Part shown: piece by piece, positions 35,400-48,289 of the stretch
Position numbering within the stretch: the first letter of the stretch is position 1
Layout: every line of letters begins with the position of its first letter
From: Mytilus edulis
Taxonomy: Eukaryota > Mollusca > Bivalvia > Mytilida > Mytilidae
Assembly: GCF_963676685.1 (NCBI RefSeq)
Contig: NC_092345.1
Location: 81,781,592-81,845,591, forward strand
Length of the DNA stretch: 64,000 bases
Direction: 5' to 3'
Position numbers and translations under genes: made by a program
The notes under the pieces: generated by a model
Told to the model about the DNA's origin: nothing
Seen by the model: only the letters and a program-made list of their open reading frames with translations
Database searches by the model: none

Positions 35400-37240
35400 A
35401 AACGTTACCTGCCCTGCAAATATTGATTTGAATTAACTCTAATGCATTGTACGTACCCAACGATGACGCTTTTTTTTAATTGTGATTTCACAAGAAAACG
35501 TATAGGTGCAATTAAGAGAGAAAAGCAATTCATATATTATCATTTTTTCTTAATGTATCACGCAATGAGGACACCATACTATGGAATGTTTCTGTATATA
35601 TATGCAATGCTGGTTTTGGATTTATTTCCCACGTACATGTACCTATCTCATTCTGTTTTAATTTCAACTGGTTGTATATGTTTATGGAACATAACAATTC
35701 AGCATATAAAGAAGCGAAAATTTCAAAGAAGTTCAAGAAAATATATATACAAAATCAATTGATATGCAGCAAATATAAAATGCTTTTGATTTAAGTCATT
35801 AAGCGAATTTGACATTTCAATTCCTAAACATTAAAATCGGAGACACAGCGCATATATGTAAAAAAAATTGAGATTACCTTTTCTTACAATTTCTAGAAAA
35901 AATATAAAATCTTTTCACGGATAATTCTGGTATAATTATTTTCCCTTAATGTTGTTTACAAACAAAACATTAATATCGTTAACTTGATTCACACCATTCA
36001 AATAACGTAGTAGTGAAATATGTAGATTTGTTTTTAAATTTCATCATCATAATTTTCCGAATAAAAATCTAAAATAGACACTTAAGCTTTTATATTTTCA
36101 TGATGTGTTCCAATATATTATTTTGTCAATATGCAGGAAAGATGAACACTATGAGTATATCATTATAACGAGTTTCTCATATAATAATTGTATCATAATA
36201 GTTAAAAATTATTGCTTAAGTTAAAAGAATTATTCCTATTATCATTATTATCATTATTGTCATTATTCAATTATCATACTACAAAATAAAAAGAAAACCA
36301 AACGAAATCGTATATATTAAGTTCAAATGTAATAGTTAAAATGGAAATATTTCAAAAATTAAAACAACATGTGATAAATTCCATAAGTCTAGGCTTTTAT
36401 CTGGATTTACCTTTATCATCAACGTTCAAAGCCGAATAATTGAAAGCAGATGATGTATAAGAACCGAAACAGTTGAAGAGCCAAGTTTGTTGTAAATTAT
36501 GTGAGTACACTTCGAGGACTGATAGCCAACTACCAAAGGTATTCACCCAAAATGTACGAAATAACTTTTGGCTGCCGACACACCCAAGCTGATGATTTGG
36601 AAACCTTCATCCTCATAAGAATTACGTTTTTATTGTTCTTGCTTTCTCAATTTTTACACTGCATGCTGTTACAGAATTCTATTACTTAATTTTCATTGGT
36701 CTTTGTACGATTGCTTATTTCCAGAAATAAATGTTTGTTGATTTACTCTAGTATTTTTTATTTTTTTCTGTTACTGTTTGCGTATTTTGATGTTGTCATT
36801 TTCGATTTTCGAAACTTGTTAACCTTTTCATACGAACGTTGATCAGGAGAACAAATGCAATTCATTGTCGGTGGAAACAGCAAATGTTGTAAAAACATAA
36901 AAGCTTTATAGTGCTTGCATTCTATTATTTATATTTATATTACCCACGAACTACTCCTGACCTTTATTCTGAAATACGACATTTGGCGTTAAATGACAAG
37001 GACTAGGTGTCGTTGAACTTCATAATAGATAACAAAAGCCTCATTTGGCAAAACCGGCTAGAATTTTGGTCCTCGATGCACTTAAACTTCGTACGTCGTA
37101 AGAAATGAGAAAATTTTTATAACATTGACAAGAACAGTTGTAGTGAGTCAGTGGTTTGCATATGTTAGTTTCGATTATGCAAATATTGGTATAACAGACT
37201 TATGCTTATGAACACCGAACATAACATTAGTACAGATACT
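35400..37240. other. Upstream flank of gene A, no gene recognised
   Basis: Partly homologous to the flank of gene B up to about 36560, with loss of colinearity caused by insertions. The 106-codon plus-strand frame at 35442 and the 62-codon frame at 36501 are not conserved as frames in the B flank and are not called. Confidence 0.5.
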
Positions 37241-37243
37241 GAG

Positions 37244-37264
37244 CCCCCCCCCCCCCCCCCCCCC
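37244..37264 (+). repeat. C21 homopolymer
   Basis: Twenty-one consecutive C residues run into an A-run. The complementary G run could form quadruplex structure. It is also a likely site of length error in sequencing. Confidence 0.9.
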
Positions 37265-37861
37265 AAAAAAAAAGAAGTCTGCAAAAACAAAAATAACCGG
37301 TATACAGATCATATTTCCTTTTAAAGTCGTTAATGTTTATTTGGTATCATGTTCTAGCTTTTTTGTGTGTATATTTTGTTACGTTTATTTTCTTAAAGAT
37401 GATATCGAATCAACTGAATTTGAGCTGGTTGTATACTAAAACTTATTATGAACGGCATGACACCAGAAACAACATGATACACAGGCAATTATGTTCATAT
37501 ACTTCATGATACTCCATCAAGAGAACACAAAAAATGTGGTAGGTATTTTTTCCTTTGTTTGGACGTAATAACACTACATGATCACTGAATAGCAACTAGC
37601 CTAGTTAATGTTAATCATACACAATTTGATATTTTTAACAGCATTTCATCACAAACCGATTTTATCTGAAAAATTATATGAAACTTTAACATTTTTGAAA
37701 GTAAATTTCTTGTTTTTTCTACTTACATTTTAGAGCAAACACCTATAAATTATAGAAATAATTCGATTTTAAACGATTTGTTAAAAGAAATATACCCCAA
37801 AAATGTAAATAACACTTTGATAATTTGTTTGTTTTTGAAGTGATTAATTAAATAAAACCAT

Positions 37862-38560
37862 CGAAACATGTAAATATATGACCAAAAGGACCTTGTGAAA
37901 AACATAATAGCCACATCCATCTAGGGTCAACGTTGTCTGAGTTTAAATCTCAATTACTTAATAACTCCTTAATTCATAAATGGACAATTTAAGAAAGCAT
38001 GATATCTGTCATTGCGTACATTAACAGCGAATTATGAGCTGATGATACCATCGGGGACTATAAGACCACAAGAAGAGGTATCAACCCAGTGTTAAAAAAA
38101 TGAAATAAGCCTTTTCTGAATCTATCTACATCTAGAACGCTAAAAACCGGTTATTTGAAAGCGAATGATGTATGAGTACCGAAACATGTAAATATATGAA
38201 CAAAAGGAATAGCCAAATACATCTAGGGTCCACTTTGCTTGATGGGGTTGAATTTTGTATTACATTAATAATTCATCAATTTAAAAAACGAAACATTTAA
38301 GATAGGAATGATGTTAATCCTGTTAGTACCTAAACAATAACTACTAAGCTGATGACACTCTCGGAACTATAAGACCACCACAAGAGGTATCAACCCAGTA
38401 TTATAAAACAAAATGAACAAAACACACTTTGTTTAATCTATCTACATCAGGAACACTGTAAACCGGTTATTTGAAAGCGAAAGATGTATGAGTACCGAAA
38501 CAAGTGGAGACCCAAATACCAGTTACCAAATGGAACCTAAAATAATAGCATCCGTTTTAC
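37862..38560 (+). repeat. Tandem repeat of about 317 bp
   Basis: Units begin CGAAACATG/AAGT at 37862, 38180 and 38496 (periods 318 and 316). Each holds an ATCTAGGGTC block, a GCTGATGATACCATCGGGGAC-like block and GGTATCAACCCAGT, then GGTTATTTGAAAGCGAA. The middle block resembles parts of repeat family R2 (50405-50470). Confidence 0.75.
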
Positions 38561-39409
38561 GTCAAAATCACCTAAGTGGTTTGGAATCTAAGTTTCTTAA
38601 TTCTGTCTAAATTTTAAAAATATATTGATGTTTGGAACTTTTGCGGGCAAAGTCCTTTTTGATCATGTGTTTAGAAAGATTAACATGCTTGGAATTCACT
38701 TACGTTGGTATGAACATTCCTGATTATGTTCAACCCCGAAATGTTCTCCGGACGCAACACATATTTAATGTGTTTTATTTATTTTTGTAGAAGATAAAAA
38801 AAATGTTTAAAAAATGAGAATGGTTTGTCATTTTGACAGAAACATGTATACTAGATAAATATAAGGATATGCAGTTAGACAGAGATGGAGTTCTACAGAA
38901 CATGATTTTACACCAGTTCAAGAGAAAGAAAAAGCAAGACCAAAAAGGGAAGTGAAATTGAATGATAGAGAAAAGGAGAAAATATTGGAGAGAAAAAAAA
39001 ACAATTGCATGATCGGTTAACAAAAACAAAAAATGTCGATCTAAGTCTGATAAAAAATCATGGAAATTGTTGATAGTAATTAAGATAATAAGGAATATCT
39101 ATCAGGTGTAAATTTTCTGTTCACGTCTGTGTATAAATAGTTTTAAAGTAGTATGTAGTTGTAGGGATGTATTAGTTCCCTATTACTTGTATTATATGGT
39201 AGATGTATTTCTGCTTTGTATCGATCTGATGAGTTGTAACGTATGCTCTTTTCAACTGAATTTTAAAGTTTGTACTGTTACACCACTTTACCTGGTTAAG
39301 AGGGGGATAAGCGCCTTCAAACAGTTTGACCCGCCACGTTTTGTATGTGTCTGTCCAAGGTCAGTAGTCTTTTAATTGCATGGTTGTCTTTTGTTGCTAT
39401 ATCATATTT
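38561..39409. other. Intergenic, nothing recognised
   Basis: AT-rich sequence without a supported gene. Open frames at 38775 (minus) and 39187 (plus) have low-complexity translations. Confidence 0.4.
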
Positions 39410-39610
39410 GTTCATCATTTTGAAAATAAATCAGGCCGTCAGTTTTATCGTTTGAATTGTTTCAGATTTGTCATTAAATGGCGTTTTATAACTTAATATG
39501 CAGTATGGGTTTTATTACTGTTGATTGTAATGTGACCTATAGTTGTTAATTTCTGTATTTCATTTTTGCCTCTTGTAAAGAGATGTCTCATTGGCAATGA
39601 TACCAAAAGC
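39410..39610 (+). repeat. Repeat family R3, plus-strand copy
   Basis: Contains AGGCCGTCAGTTTTATCGTT, GACCTATAGTTGTTAATTTC and GATGTCTCATTGGCAATGAT. This corresponds in reverse to the repeat at 53945-54265. Confidence 0.65.
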
Positions 39611-40332
39611 TATTAGTTTCTATTTACAGAATTTAACTAAACAAGAGAATATCTATATTCAAAAGATACAAACAAGATTAGAACTAAACAAGTCTTTAGT
39701 TTTTGCAAATATACTATAATTTTAATTCCATAAAATGTATTAAAAAGAGTGGCGTAAAGAGATATACCAATTAAGTATTTGTTGGATAACTGGAACACAT
39801 TGATCTTTTGAAATAATGAACAGGAATCCATCAAATAAGTCTTCGGCAAAAGGGAACGTCATATTGGTCAATGCAATGTCTTATGAAAGTTGAATAATGG
39901 CTGGAACTGATATTGCTAGCTTAATCAAGGATTTATATAGTAAGATAGCACATCTTACATATTAAATAAATGGTGTAATAATCCGAGATTATTGTCAATG
40001 TTTTACGTCATGAAATGTTAGATATTCAAACATATAAATAAAAGTATTTTATAATAGTATCTAGAAATACAACTATTTCTCCACAACAAGTGCCAATCTT
40101 GTATCAAACAAACATTATACAAAATGAATATCTATGTTTATGTTTTTATACATTTTACATACCTTTTTAAATATTTTCACGTGTATACCTTGTCCGTATT
40201 ACAAAATTACTAAAAGTGCAAACAAAATTCTAACGAGTCTACATGAAATACGAGATCATTTAAAATCATATCAAGTTATTAGACGAATGGATAATGTTTA
40301 CTAACCATGCAAATCAAAAGCTATATTTAGCA

Positions 40333-42235
40333 AAGGAGTAGGGGCTAAAATGGCCTAAAATGGCCCCAGATTTACAAGATAATTAAAATTCTAACAGAGC
40401 AGATTTTTCTCCATAAATTATTAGAATATAAGTCAATGATTAAAAAATACTAATTTTATCTAACAAAAAAGATTCAATGACGTCATAATTGGGAAAATAA
40501 GCAAAAATACTGAAATTTAGATGGTTTTTCGAAATTTTTACCACCGCACCATGCTTGCACCAATTAGAAATTTTAACATTTTAACAAGTTCATACATATC
40601 AAACTTTGGATAAAAAATCTTTTTTGTGCCAGGTTGGTGCGATAGTTTTTTTTATATTTTCCTAGCCAAGTGGAGCAATAAAAAGCTAAAATTTGCCATC
40701 CAAATTGGACCTATTCATCTGACAAAGTTTAGTTTATACATTCTTATGCCTGTAGGAACTTTATTTTTTTTTTAGGAATGTAACGTGTATTCCTAATATC
40801 ATTTCCATTAGTATATGTAGTTAAACTTGTAAAAAAATCCGAAAGCAATGAACTTCATATTGAAAGGGTTTAATAACAACTTTGAGGACATTTTTTTTTA
40901 TTTTTGAAATTTTAAATAGGCATGCAATATAAAAAAATCTGTCACAATTCAGGAGCCTCTGTCCTTTATTAATCTTGCGATTCGGGCATCCATGTACTTT
41001 AGACACATTCTTTTTTTCAACTATTTTGACATATATATTATAAATATTGTCATAACAGGGGCGGATCCAGCCATTTAAAAAAGGGGGTCCCAACCCAGAT
41101 AAAAGGGGGGCAACTATATGCTTCCATGCTTCCATTCAAATGCATTGATCGTCCCAAAAAAGGGGTGTTCCTAACTATCATCTATATATGTCTAGAGGGG
41201 GGATGATGTACTTCAATACTTAATTGATAAGGGGTGCTGCTGTTTTGTAACCTCAACCTGTTTTAGTTTTTAAAAATATAAATGTTTTCATATATTGCGT
41301 AGGAAAAAAAGATACCTTTTCCCATATTGATTTGGTTTCATGTGGTTTTATGTAAATTTTGAATACTTAAGTGTTAAATGAGAAAAATTGGTTGATAAAG
41401 ACACAGCGGGAACACCCAAACAAGTTGAAAGCCGAAGAAATAATGGGAACTTTATTGTCCTTATCATATATATCTGATAGTTTCCTTAACTTTTCACTTA
41501 TTTTAAGCTTAAAAAGGTGACCTATTCCAGAGGCACATCCTATCGCCTTGTAAAAAGAAGTGTACCCTCCCCCATACCTGAAACATAAGTACTGTAATGG
41601 AAATACACCGATATTTATAAACACCCTTTTAATGCATGTGTCTGTATCTATTTCTTTTAGATAATTGATATAAAGATTTCTTAGCACTAATTAGGAGTTC
41701 TTGTCGTTATATTATTCTTCTTGTCGCTGATAAGCGAGACCCCACCCAGCATTAAATGCACAATCTGTATATATCAGCAATTTTTGTTTTGTTTTGTTTG
41801 TTGATGTTTCAGTATTGCTTTTACTTGGAGTTTGTTACTTTTTACAATTTGCATCTTACATTGCACTTCTGTTGCAACCTATTTAAAATTATATCTTGTA
41901 AAATAGAAAACAAATTACCGTTGCCATGGGCACATATGTGTTGCTAGGGAGAAACAACGGTGAATTTGGTAAAAATGTGCATTTAATTATGTAATATTTA
42001 AATAGTGAACAAGTGTAAAGTTCACTTTATGCTAAACGGGTTTTAATTTCAAATATAGATAGATTTAAGCTGTATATTAACCTCTGCCATTATATTGATT
42101 GCTAGGCAACAGAATAAACGAGTTAGACTCAAAATGCAATTATTTTCAGAAGGTCGTTGGTATAGAGTTACAACATGACAAATTAAATGAAACTTGAGGG
42201 TGGGGCCAAAAATGGCCCTTATTGCCCCTAGTCCT
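40333..42235. mobile_element. Probable TIR element with nested repeat
   Basis: The left end is GGAGTAGGGGCTAAAATGGC (about 40337). The right end, read in reverse, is GGACTAGGGGCAATAAGGGC followed by CATTTTTGGCCCC. Both carry paired GGCC-rich A/T blocks, so these look like imperfect terminal inverted repeats of an element of about 1.9 kb. There is no transposase frame. A piece starting GGGGCGGATCCAGCC at 41058 is a separate dispersed repeat inside it. Confidence 0.5.
41058..41175 (+). repeat. Fragment of a GGGGCGGATCCAG-type repeat
   Basis: Contains CAGGGGCGGATCCAGCCATT and AAATGCATTGATCGTCCC, text I associate with a mollusc dispersed element. The expected inverted right end is absent, so it is truncated. 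Confidence 0.5.
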
Positions 42236-42751
42236 TATATGTTGAACATAGCTGTGAAAGTTCATTTATACATTTTAATGATTGTTGCAACTTCTTATTT
42301 TAACTTTGTGACTTTTCCTGCAGATCAAATCAGTATGTAGCCTTCAAGGAAATTTGAATGAAATACATTTCAAGTGGTCTGACTCACACCGTCTTTAAAC
42401 AACACATTGACATCAATTCTCTGGCAATATGAAAAAGATATTCGCTTCTGGCTTTGTCCTACCGTTGGGTCATCCTTTTTCATTTTTTCAGCATTTTAAA
42501 AAAATCATTGGAAAAAACATTTTGGTCTGTTTCTTCTAGAGTAGCAATTTCTTTGAGCATTTGCAGCTGGAACACAATGATCGTTTGAGGAATTAAACAG
42601 GCATCAACCAAACAACGTGATCGACCCTCTTTGGCAAAAGAAAAATTCAACTTGGTCAATACCATGTCATCAAAAGTATAACTATGGCCATAACTGATAT
42701 TGTTAGTGTAATAATGGATTCATATAATAAGGTATCTTATTATATATATAC

Positions 42752-43906
42752 GTAGGACTCAAATCTTTGGTGGGATCCAAATCTAGGACAGATTCCTAAT
42801 CTATGGTAACTATGACGTCATGCCATTCCAAATATATGGCAGATTTTTTTTAACCGTACTCTTTGGCGGATTTGTGTTGTTTCCAAATCTATGGCATATT
42901 TTGTGCAAACGTAGAATAAGGAAGTACATATACGACCAATGACTTGTCTTAAACAAGTGGACTTCTCGTTACTCGTTTTGGTATAGATTAGACCGTTAGT
43001 TTTCCCGTTTGAATCGTTTAACGCTAGTAATTTTTTAGGGCCCTTTATAGCTTGATGTTCGCTGTGAGCCAAAGCTCCGTGTTGAAGGCCGTACGTTGAC
43101 TTATAATGGTTTACTTTTATAAATTTTGACTTGGATGGAGAGTTGTCTCATTTGCACTCATATCACATATAAATCATCAAAATATAGATTCTACCACTGC
43201 ATCGAGTGTAATACGTTATTTATCCACTCGAGACAGTTAAATTTTCAAATTTAAAACGCGAGGCTTGCCCGAGCGTTTTAAATATTTAAAATACAACTGT
43301 TTCTCTAATGATTTTCTAACATTATGCAGGCAAACTTGTACCTTCTTTTCCAATGATCTGCAAAAAGATGTGTTCTTTCTATGCTACGTCATCAGGCATG
43401 GTCGCCTTTTTTCATGCCGTCACAATTGGAATTTCAGAGGAAAGCAAGAAAATTCGACGTCATAATCGGATTTTAACCAATGAAGTACTGAGATCAAACG
43501 AACTACACGCTGATTATTTTTTTTGATACAATGGGTGCAGAAAGGGATAAATTGACGAAGAATTAGAGAAATCCTTTTCTAAACCATCCGGTACTGAAAA
43601 AAGCGATGTCCTTATTCAGCACATTTTGTCCCTCTTTCGGATAAAAGGTCAAATCTTTCTTTATACAATCCGCAAATTGGGAAATACCTTCATTTGGAAG
43701 ATATATTGGTTCCGCCATCGTAATCAGCTGTGACGATGTAATAGTGCGTTATTCAATTGTGACGTTATGAAAAATATCTGCCATAAATTTGGAGAAAACA
43801 AAAAATCTGCCATAGATTTGATCTGTTTGACGGTTGTAACGTCACGTTTCCCATAGATTATGAATCTACCACATATTTGGAACCCGCCATAGATTTGAGT
43901 CCTACA
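42752..43906. mobile_element. Non-autonomous TIR element split by a nested R1 repeat
   Basis: The left end GTAGGACTCAAATCTTTGGT pairs with the right end (inverse) GTAGGACTCAAATCTATGGC. Similarity continues for 60 bases or more through ATTC-TAATCTATGG and a TGACGT block. Both ends are flanked by TATATA runs, compatible with a TA-rich target. The interior carries a copy of repeat R1 (42960-43170) and no transposase frame; a 66-codon open frame at 43265 is unrecognised. Confidence 0.7.
42960..43170 (+). repeat. Repeat family R1, copy nested in the TIR element
   Basis: Contains GATTAGACCGTTAGTTTTCC, CCGTGTTGAAGGCCGTACGT and GGAGAGTTGTCTCATTTGCA, in the same order as at 15783-15960. Confidence 0.8.
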
Positions 43907-44340
43907 TATATATTAAATCCTTGGTATAATACTCACAGATAATAGTCAATGTTTTGACATCACGATTTAATTTTGTTGATTGCTCGAAAATCATCCAAGT
44001 ATTTTTTAAGATCTGTGTATAAAACAATGAGAAAACAAACAGCATAATCAATGTACAGATATCAAACGAAAAACTAATATGTAACACAGGAACAAGTGAC
44101 AACCATCTAAATACAGGCTTCGGATTTGGGACAGGCACATACAAACAGAATGTGTTCGGTGTTAAACATGTAAGCATGTCTACATATATTTTGCGGTGCA
44201 ACATCCACATTAAAAATTTTGGCATATATTCTCCGAAGTACTGAAAGACAGTAACAATCAAAACCAAGGAGTAAACAAAGACTCATAAAACCAAAAGACA
44301 TTTACATCAACAGTTATAAATAATAAATAAGAAACAACAC

Positions 44341-44895
44341 GAAATCCACTAAAACAGGGAGTGAAATCAGGTGCTGCGGAAGGGTAAGCATTTCCTGCAC
44401 CGTATACGGCACCCGTCGTGTTATTTCTTTTTTCAGTCCGGTAATGATGGAAGGTTATTATGAATGAAGAAGAACATCAGATATCATTTCTGACTTACTT
44501 TTGTCATAATTACCAATCAGCTCATGATGGCGACCGTAACATTTCTTGAGTGAGGACCTTAATTTGATTGATTCATAGCCCTGTCTTAGCAACTTTTGAG
44601 AAAGCAGTATTCCTCGTTCAACAAAATCAACGTACACTGAGCTACCTCTAGCATAACGTATCAATTGAGACACTTATACTCCATATGCTGGTGCCGCTGG
44701 AATGTTGCTACACATAACTGGAAAGTTGACTATAGGAAAATTTAAATCATCGCGTTTGTCATAAATTTTGATATTTAACCTACCATCAGTAGTCATTTTG
44801 AGAAAAAGGTCTAAATAGGAAGCAGATTTATCTGTGTCGGTAGTATCTTTAATTTCAAGTTCACTTGGACACATTATATATATGAAATATTTCAT
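44341..44895 (-). pseudogene. Reverse transcriptase remnant (probable Penelope-like), carboxy-terminal part
   Basis: The minus-strand reading gives LEIKDTTDTDKSASYLDLFL, KIYDKRDDLNFPIVNFPV, CSNIPAAPAYGV, an in-frame TAA, then VSQLIRYARGSS and LLRQGYESIKLRSSLKKCYG-RHHEL. One point change (TAT to TAA) breaks an otherwise long frame. The catalytic core is missing. Trailing 3' text near 44370 carries the GGTGCTGCGGAAGGGTAAGC block that matches 51895-51915 in part. Confidence 0.7.
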
Positions 44896-45839
44896 TTGTT
44901 GTTACTCACCCCTTCCCCCAAAACAATAGGCGAATAAAGATTAATTAACTTAATCTTCAAAATAATTACCAAAAAGTTAAAATAAAGATTAATAGGTTAA
45001 AAAAAATAAGATTAGAGAATTATGGAGTGTTAAACCATAAAGAATAGGAAAATTAAACATGCAAAAGTAGTTTAGTCAATGTGTTTGGTACCACCTTAAA
45101 ATACAAGTCTCGTCAGAGATTAGAAAAGACTTCCCAGTACCTTATGGACAAGAAACTACACTATTTAGCCCTTGAGAATGATATTCAAGAGTTCACGAGT
45201 TGTCTTATAAAATATTAATAGGGGCACAGAATGATCGGCCAGATACAATTCTAAACCAATAGCCTGTTCATCGGCACTGGCATTAAATTGTGAATATTTT
45301 TTATATGAAATTTGTGTCATAACATTGTATGAAAATTAGTTTAAAGTAGAAAATGTATCTACGCCGTTCATAATTCTTATTACTTGTTCGGGGTTGCCTT
45401 TACCTTTGGTGTTTTGAATATTGTTGGACCTAAACAGCACCACAAAAGTCAGGAATATGACAGTTGTCCATTCGTTTGATGTGTTTTATCATTTGATTGT
45501 GCTATTTGATTAGGGCCTTTCCATTTGAATTCTTCTGCGAGTTTAGTATTTTGTTATTTTTCTTTTTGCAGAAAAGTTGATACCATTTATTTTATTTCAC
45601 ATTCTTTAAAGTATTAAGAAGGAAAAATAATTCAAAATGGAAAGATTTACTTAGGAGTCTACTTTTAAATAAAAGACCACTGGTTCAAAGAAATGTAATT
45701 GTTAAGATAATAGAAAAAATGTTTTAGGCTCACAACAGTTTAATACTACGAGTCATAGTATGACTTAAATAATTGATATTTGTATACTATCTGTCCACTA
45801 TTTATAATAACAGTTGTCGCTTAACCTAATAGCTTTGAA

Positions 45840-46125
45840 AACGATTTACATCACTGGGTCAATCCCACTACTGGTGGACGTTTTTTCCACGAAGGGGTGT
45901 TGACATGTATATGAACTCTTTGGTCATTTTATAAATTTACTGTTTGCAAAAGTATGAGCAATTCCAAATACTAAGTATTTTCAATTTTGGGTCCTCAATA
46001 CTCTTTAACTTTATACTTGTTTGGCACTAACTATTTTGATCTGATCGTCAATGATAAGTCTCATGTAGACAAATCGCGCGTGTTGAGTATCAAAGTATAT
46101 ACCAAGTACCTTTGATAACTGTTTA
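45840..46125 (-). repeat. Repeat family R2, diverged minus-strand copy
   Basis: Shows the minus-strand forms of the ACCCAGTG, CGTCCACCAG and GACTCATCA blocks of R2 and ends near a GTACCTTTGATAACTGTT segment. It is more degraded than the copy at 50123. Confidence 0.7.
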
Positions 46126-46129
46126 GGCA

Positions 46130-47244
46130 CATTGTTTTGTATTTTTTGTAATTCATAATGTGTCGATATTTTTTTCCCCTTTTGTTCCTTCATATATCTT
46201 AACACTTTTGTGCTTATCCAAACGCGGAGTACTTAGAATATTTCTTTCATTCTATTTTGGAAACTTAATTGGTATAGCATTTCTTTGTTTTGCTGAATTA
46301 CAGAAAGCAGATTTCATACATTTGAATCGATTATCATAACCTGTATTGACTGTTCTGACAAAAGAAAGCCTGTTTTGGCCGTTACCTTTATTAATATGTA
46401 TAGAAAAAAATAATATAAAGTTTTATCAAACTCCAAGGAAAATTCATCAGGAAAGTCTATTATTAAATGTTTCGGCTGTCTGTCATATAAAAATGACCCG
46501 AATCTTTCATTGACCTTTCTATATAGCCTATCTTAATATGTTGTGACTGATATGTCAGTATTCTAGTATATGTTGGATGTCCGTCGTATACATATAAAAA
46601 GGAAGATGTGATATGATTGCCAACTATTCGCAAGCGACAAATTGTCACAAAAATATATATAAATATATAAACTATAAGTCACCGTACGAACAATGTAAAA
46701 GCCCATACCCCATAGTTATAAAATGCCATAGCATTTATATTAACACTGTGCCGATACCTCTGCTGTTGGACTGTATATACCGGAGTGTTTCAGCAGCCCA
46801 GTATAACAAGTACTAAAGGTATATGCGGATAATGTTTTATCTAAAGATGCTAGCTAGCTGTTACCAAATTTCGAAATCATTTTTAATTCAGGATTGTATC
46901 TCCATTTATTTCTCATAAATATGGCACTCGGTAAACCAAACAAAATATTCTAGAATTTTGACATGAGAACAGAAATCTAAAATTTTAAACTGATATTTTC
47001 CAGACAAAATATCGATATTCAAAACATTTGAAATTTTGAGTTTTTAAATGTCGAATTTTTTCCAAATTTTAAATGCCAAATTTTGCGTTTGTTCTTAAAA
47101 CGTTTCCGTATTTGTATTTCTTCGAGTAACAAATTAGAATTGCACTCCCCTTTCTATTTTCTTATTATATTTAAGAAAAATATTTTAGTAAGTTAAACAT
47201 GAAAGTTTAATTTAACAACTATGATTAGGGATAATATAAGAACC
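46130..47244. other. Intergenic, fragmentary repeats
   Basis: No gene is supported. A short stretch at about 46600-46650 (GGAAGATGTGATATGATTGC) is a fragment of repeat family R3. Confidence 0.4.
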
Positions 47245-47578
47245 GAAACAGGACAGTATATGGTATATGTCACGTGATCTTTCCTTTATATATTTTCATG
47301 CTACAAATACGACAGCCACCACATATTTCCTCCTAAACCAAAAGGGACTCATCTGAATTAGTCGAATCATATCGATTCCCGCCATTATTCTTCTTCTCAA
47401 ACTACATTGAGGTAATTTAGATAGTATAATACACCATGAAAATGAATTGCATTTGGTAAATAATCTTTCACTTGTAATAAAAACACTAAACCAGACTACC
47501 ACTATCTACAATCCATCGATACATAGTTCTGAACACGAAAATTAACGATGGTACATTTTTAAGATGATCAAAGTTGGT

Positions 47579-47658
47579 TCAAATTGTTTGAAATGATTCT
47601 TCGCTTATTAATGATTGTCGATTACTTTCCTTTTCTTGGTCTTCTTCCTGTTCTGGAT
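47579..47658 (-). CDS. Gene B exon 5: cytoplasmic tail and stop
   Basis: After an acceptor ending TTTTAG it reads PEQEEDQEKESNRQSLISEE followed by SFQTI and TGA. It is one residue longer than in gene A, with changes confined to the acidic front part. The last 14 residues (NRQSLISEESFQTI) are identical to gene A. Confidence 0.8.
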
Positions 47659-48164
47659 CTAAAATATACAGTGATTATTATTAAATTTTTCAGAGCGTAT
47701 GCAGATAACACAGCTAGCAAACTGACCATAAATGACATATTTTAACGTTTGCTGTTATATACCAATTACAGTATAGACTTATAAACCCAACGCAATAAGC
47801 ATGTACATATATTTTCTCAAAAAATATACCAAGAAAAGCTTTAAAATCCGATGCTCTTAGATATTTAAAATGTCCTTAATGAACTGCTTATAGTTCATAA
47901 AGAAGTTTGTATAGGTAAGACCTCTGCGAATTTTTTCAGTCATATTTGTTATAATTTTTTCTAAAAACTAGCTTTTGCCTTGATACGGGTTATGTTCTCC
48001 TCATATATTTTATGATGTCATGATATTAAACCCTTAACGGTAGGGATTGTACTCAATGTTCACAAGATGAAAACATAATCTTGCAATCAGTATAATTGAA
48101 GTGTCATGTCTGTAACTGCTAGTAGTTTTTTCATAAGTTATGTATCATTATCGTTTTGTTTTTG

Positions 48165-48279
48165 TTACCTATTCTGATATCGGATTCGCCTTTAAACTGA
48201 TATACCTTTAGACAATACATAATAAAGAAACGTACAGGAAAACTCAGTTTAAAGGCGAATCCGATATCAGAATAGGTAA
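48165..48279. repeat. Perfect 36-bp inverted repeat with a 43-nt loop (intron 4 of gene B)
   Basis: The left arm 48165-48200 starts TTACCTATTCTGATATCGG and ends TTTAAACTGA. The right arm 48244-48279 is its exact reverse complement. Gene A intron 4 lacks it, so it is an insertion or belongs to a mobile repeat that continues to about 48605. Confidence 0.9.
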
Positions 48280-48289
48280 TAGGGAGAGG

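Larger units (their letters stand above)
23820..36560 (-). repeat. Segmental duplication, copy A
   Basis: The whole five-exon gene A and its flanks match the block at 47245-59690 in the same order and orientation. Equivalent points are offset by 22.5-26.2 kb. Shared flanking text includes ATATGTCACGTGA downstream of the stop codon and AAGCCGAATAATTGAAAGC far upstream of exon 1. Edges are approximate; introns differ by repeat insertions. Confidence 0.85.

Noticed and set aside
35442-35762. 106-codon plus frame upstream of gene A
   Set aside because: Not conserved as a frame in the homologous flank of gene B.
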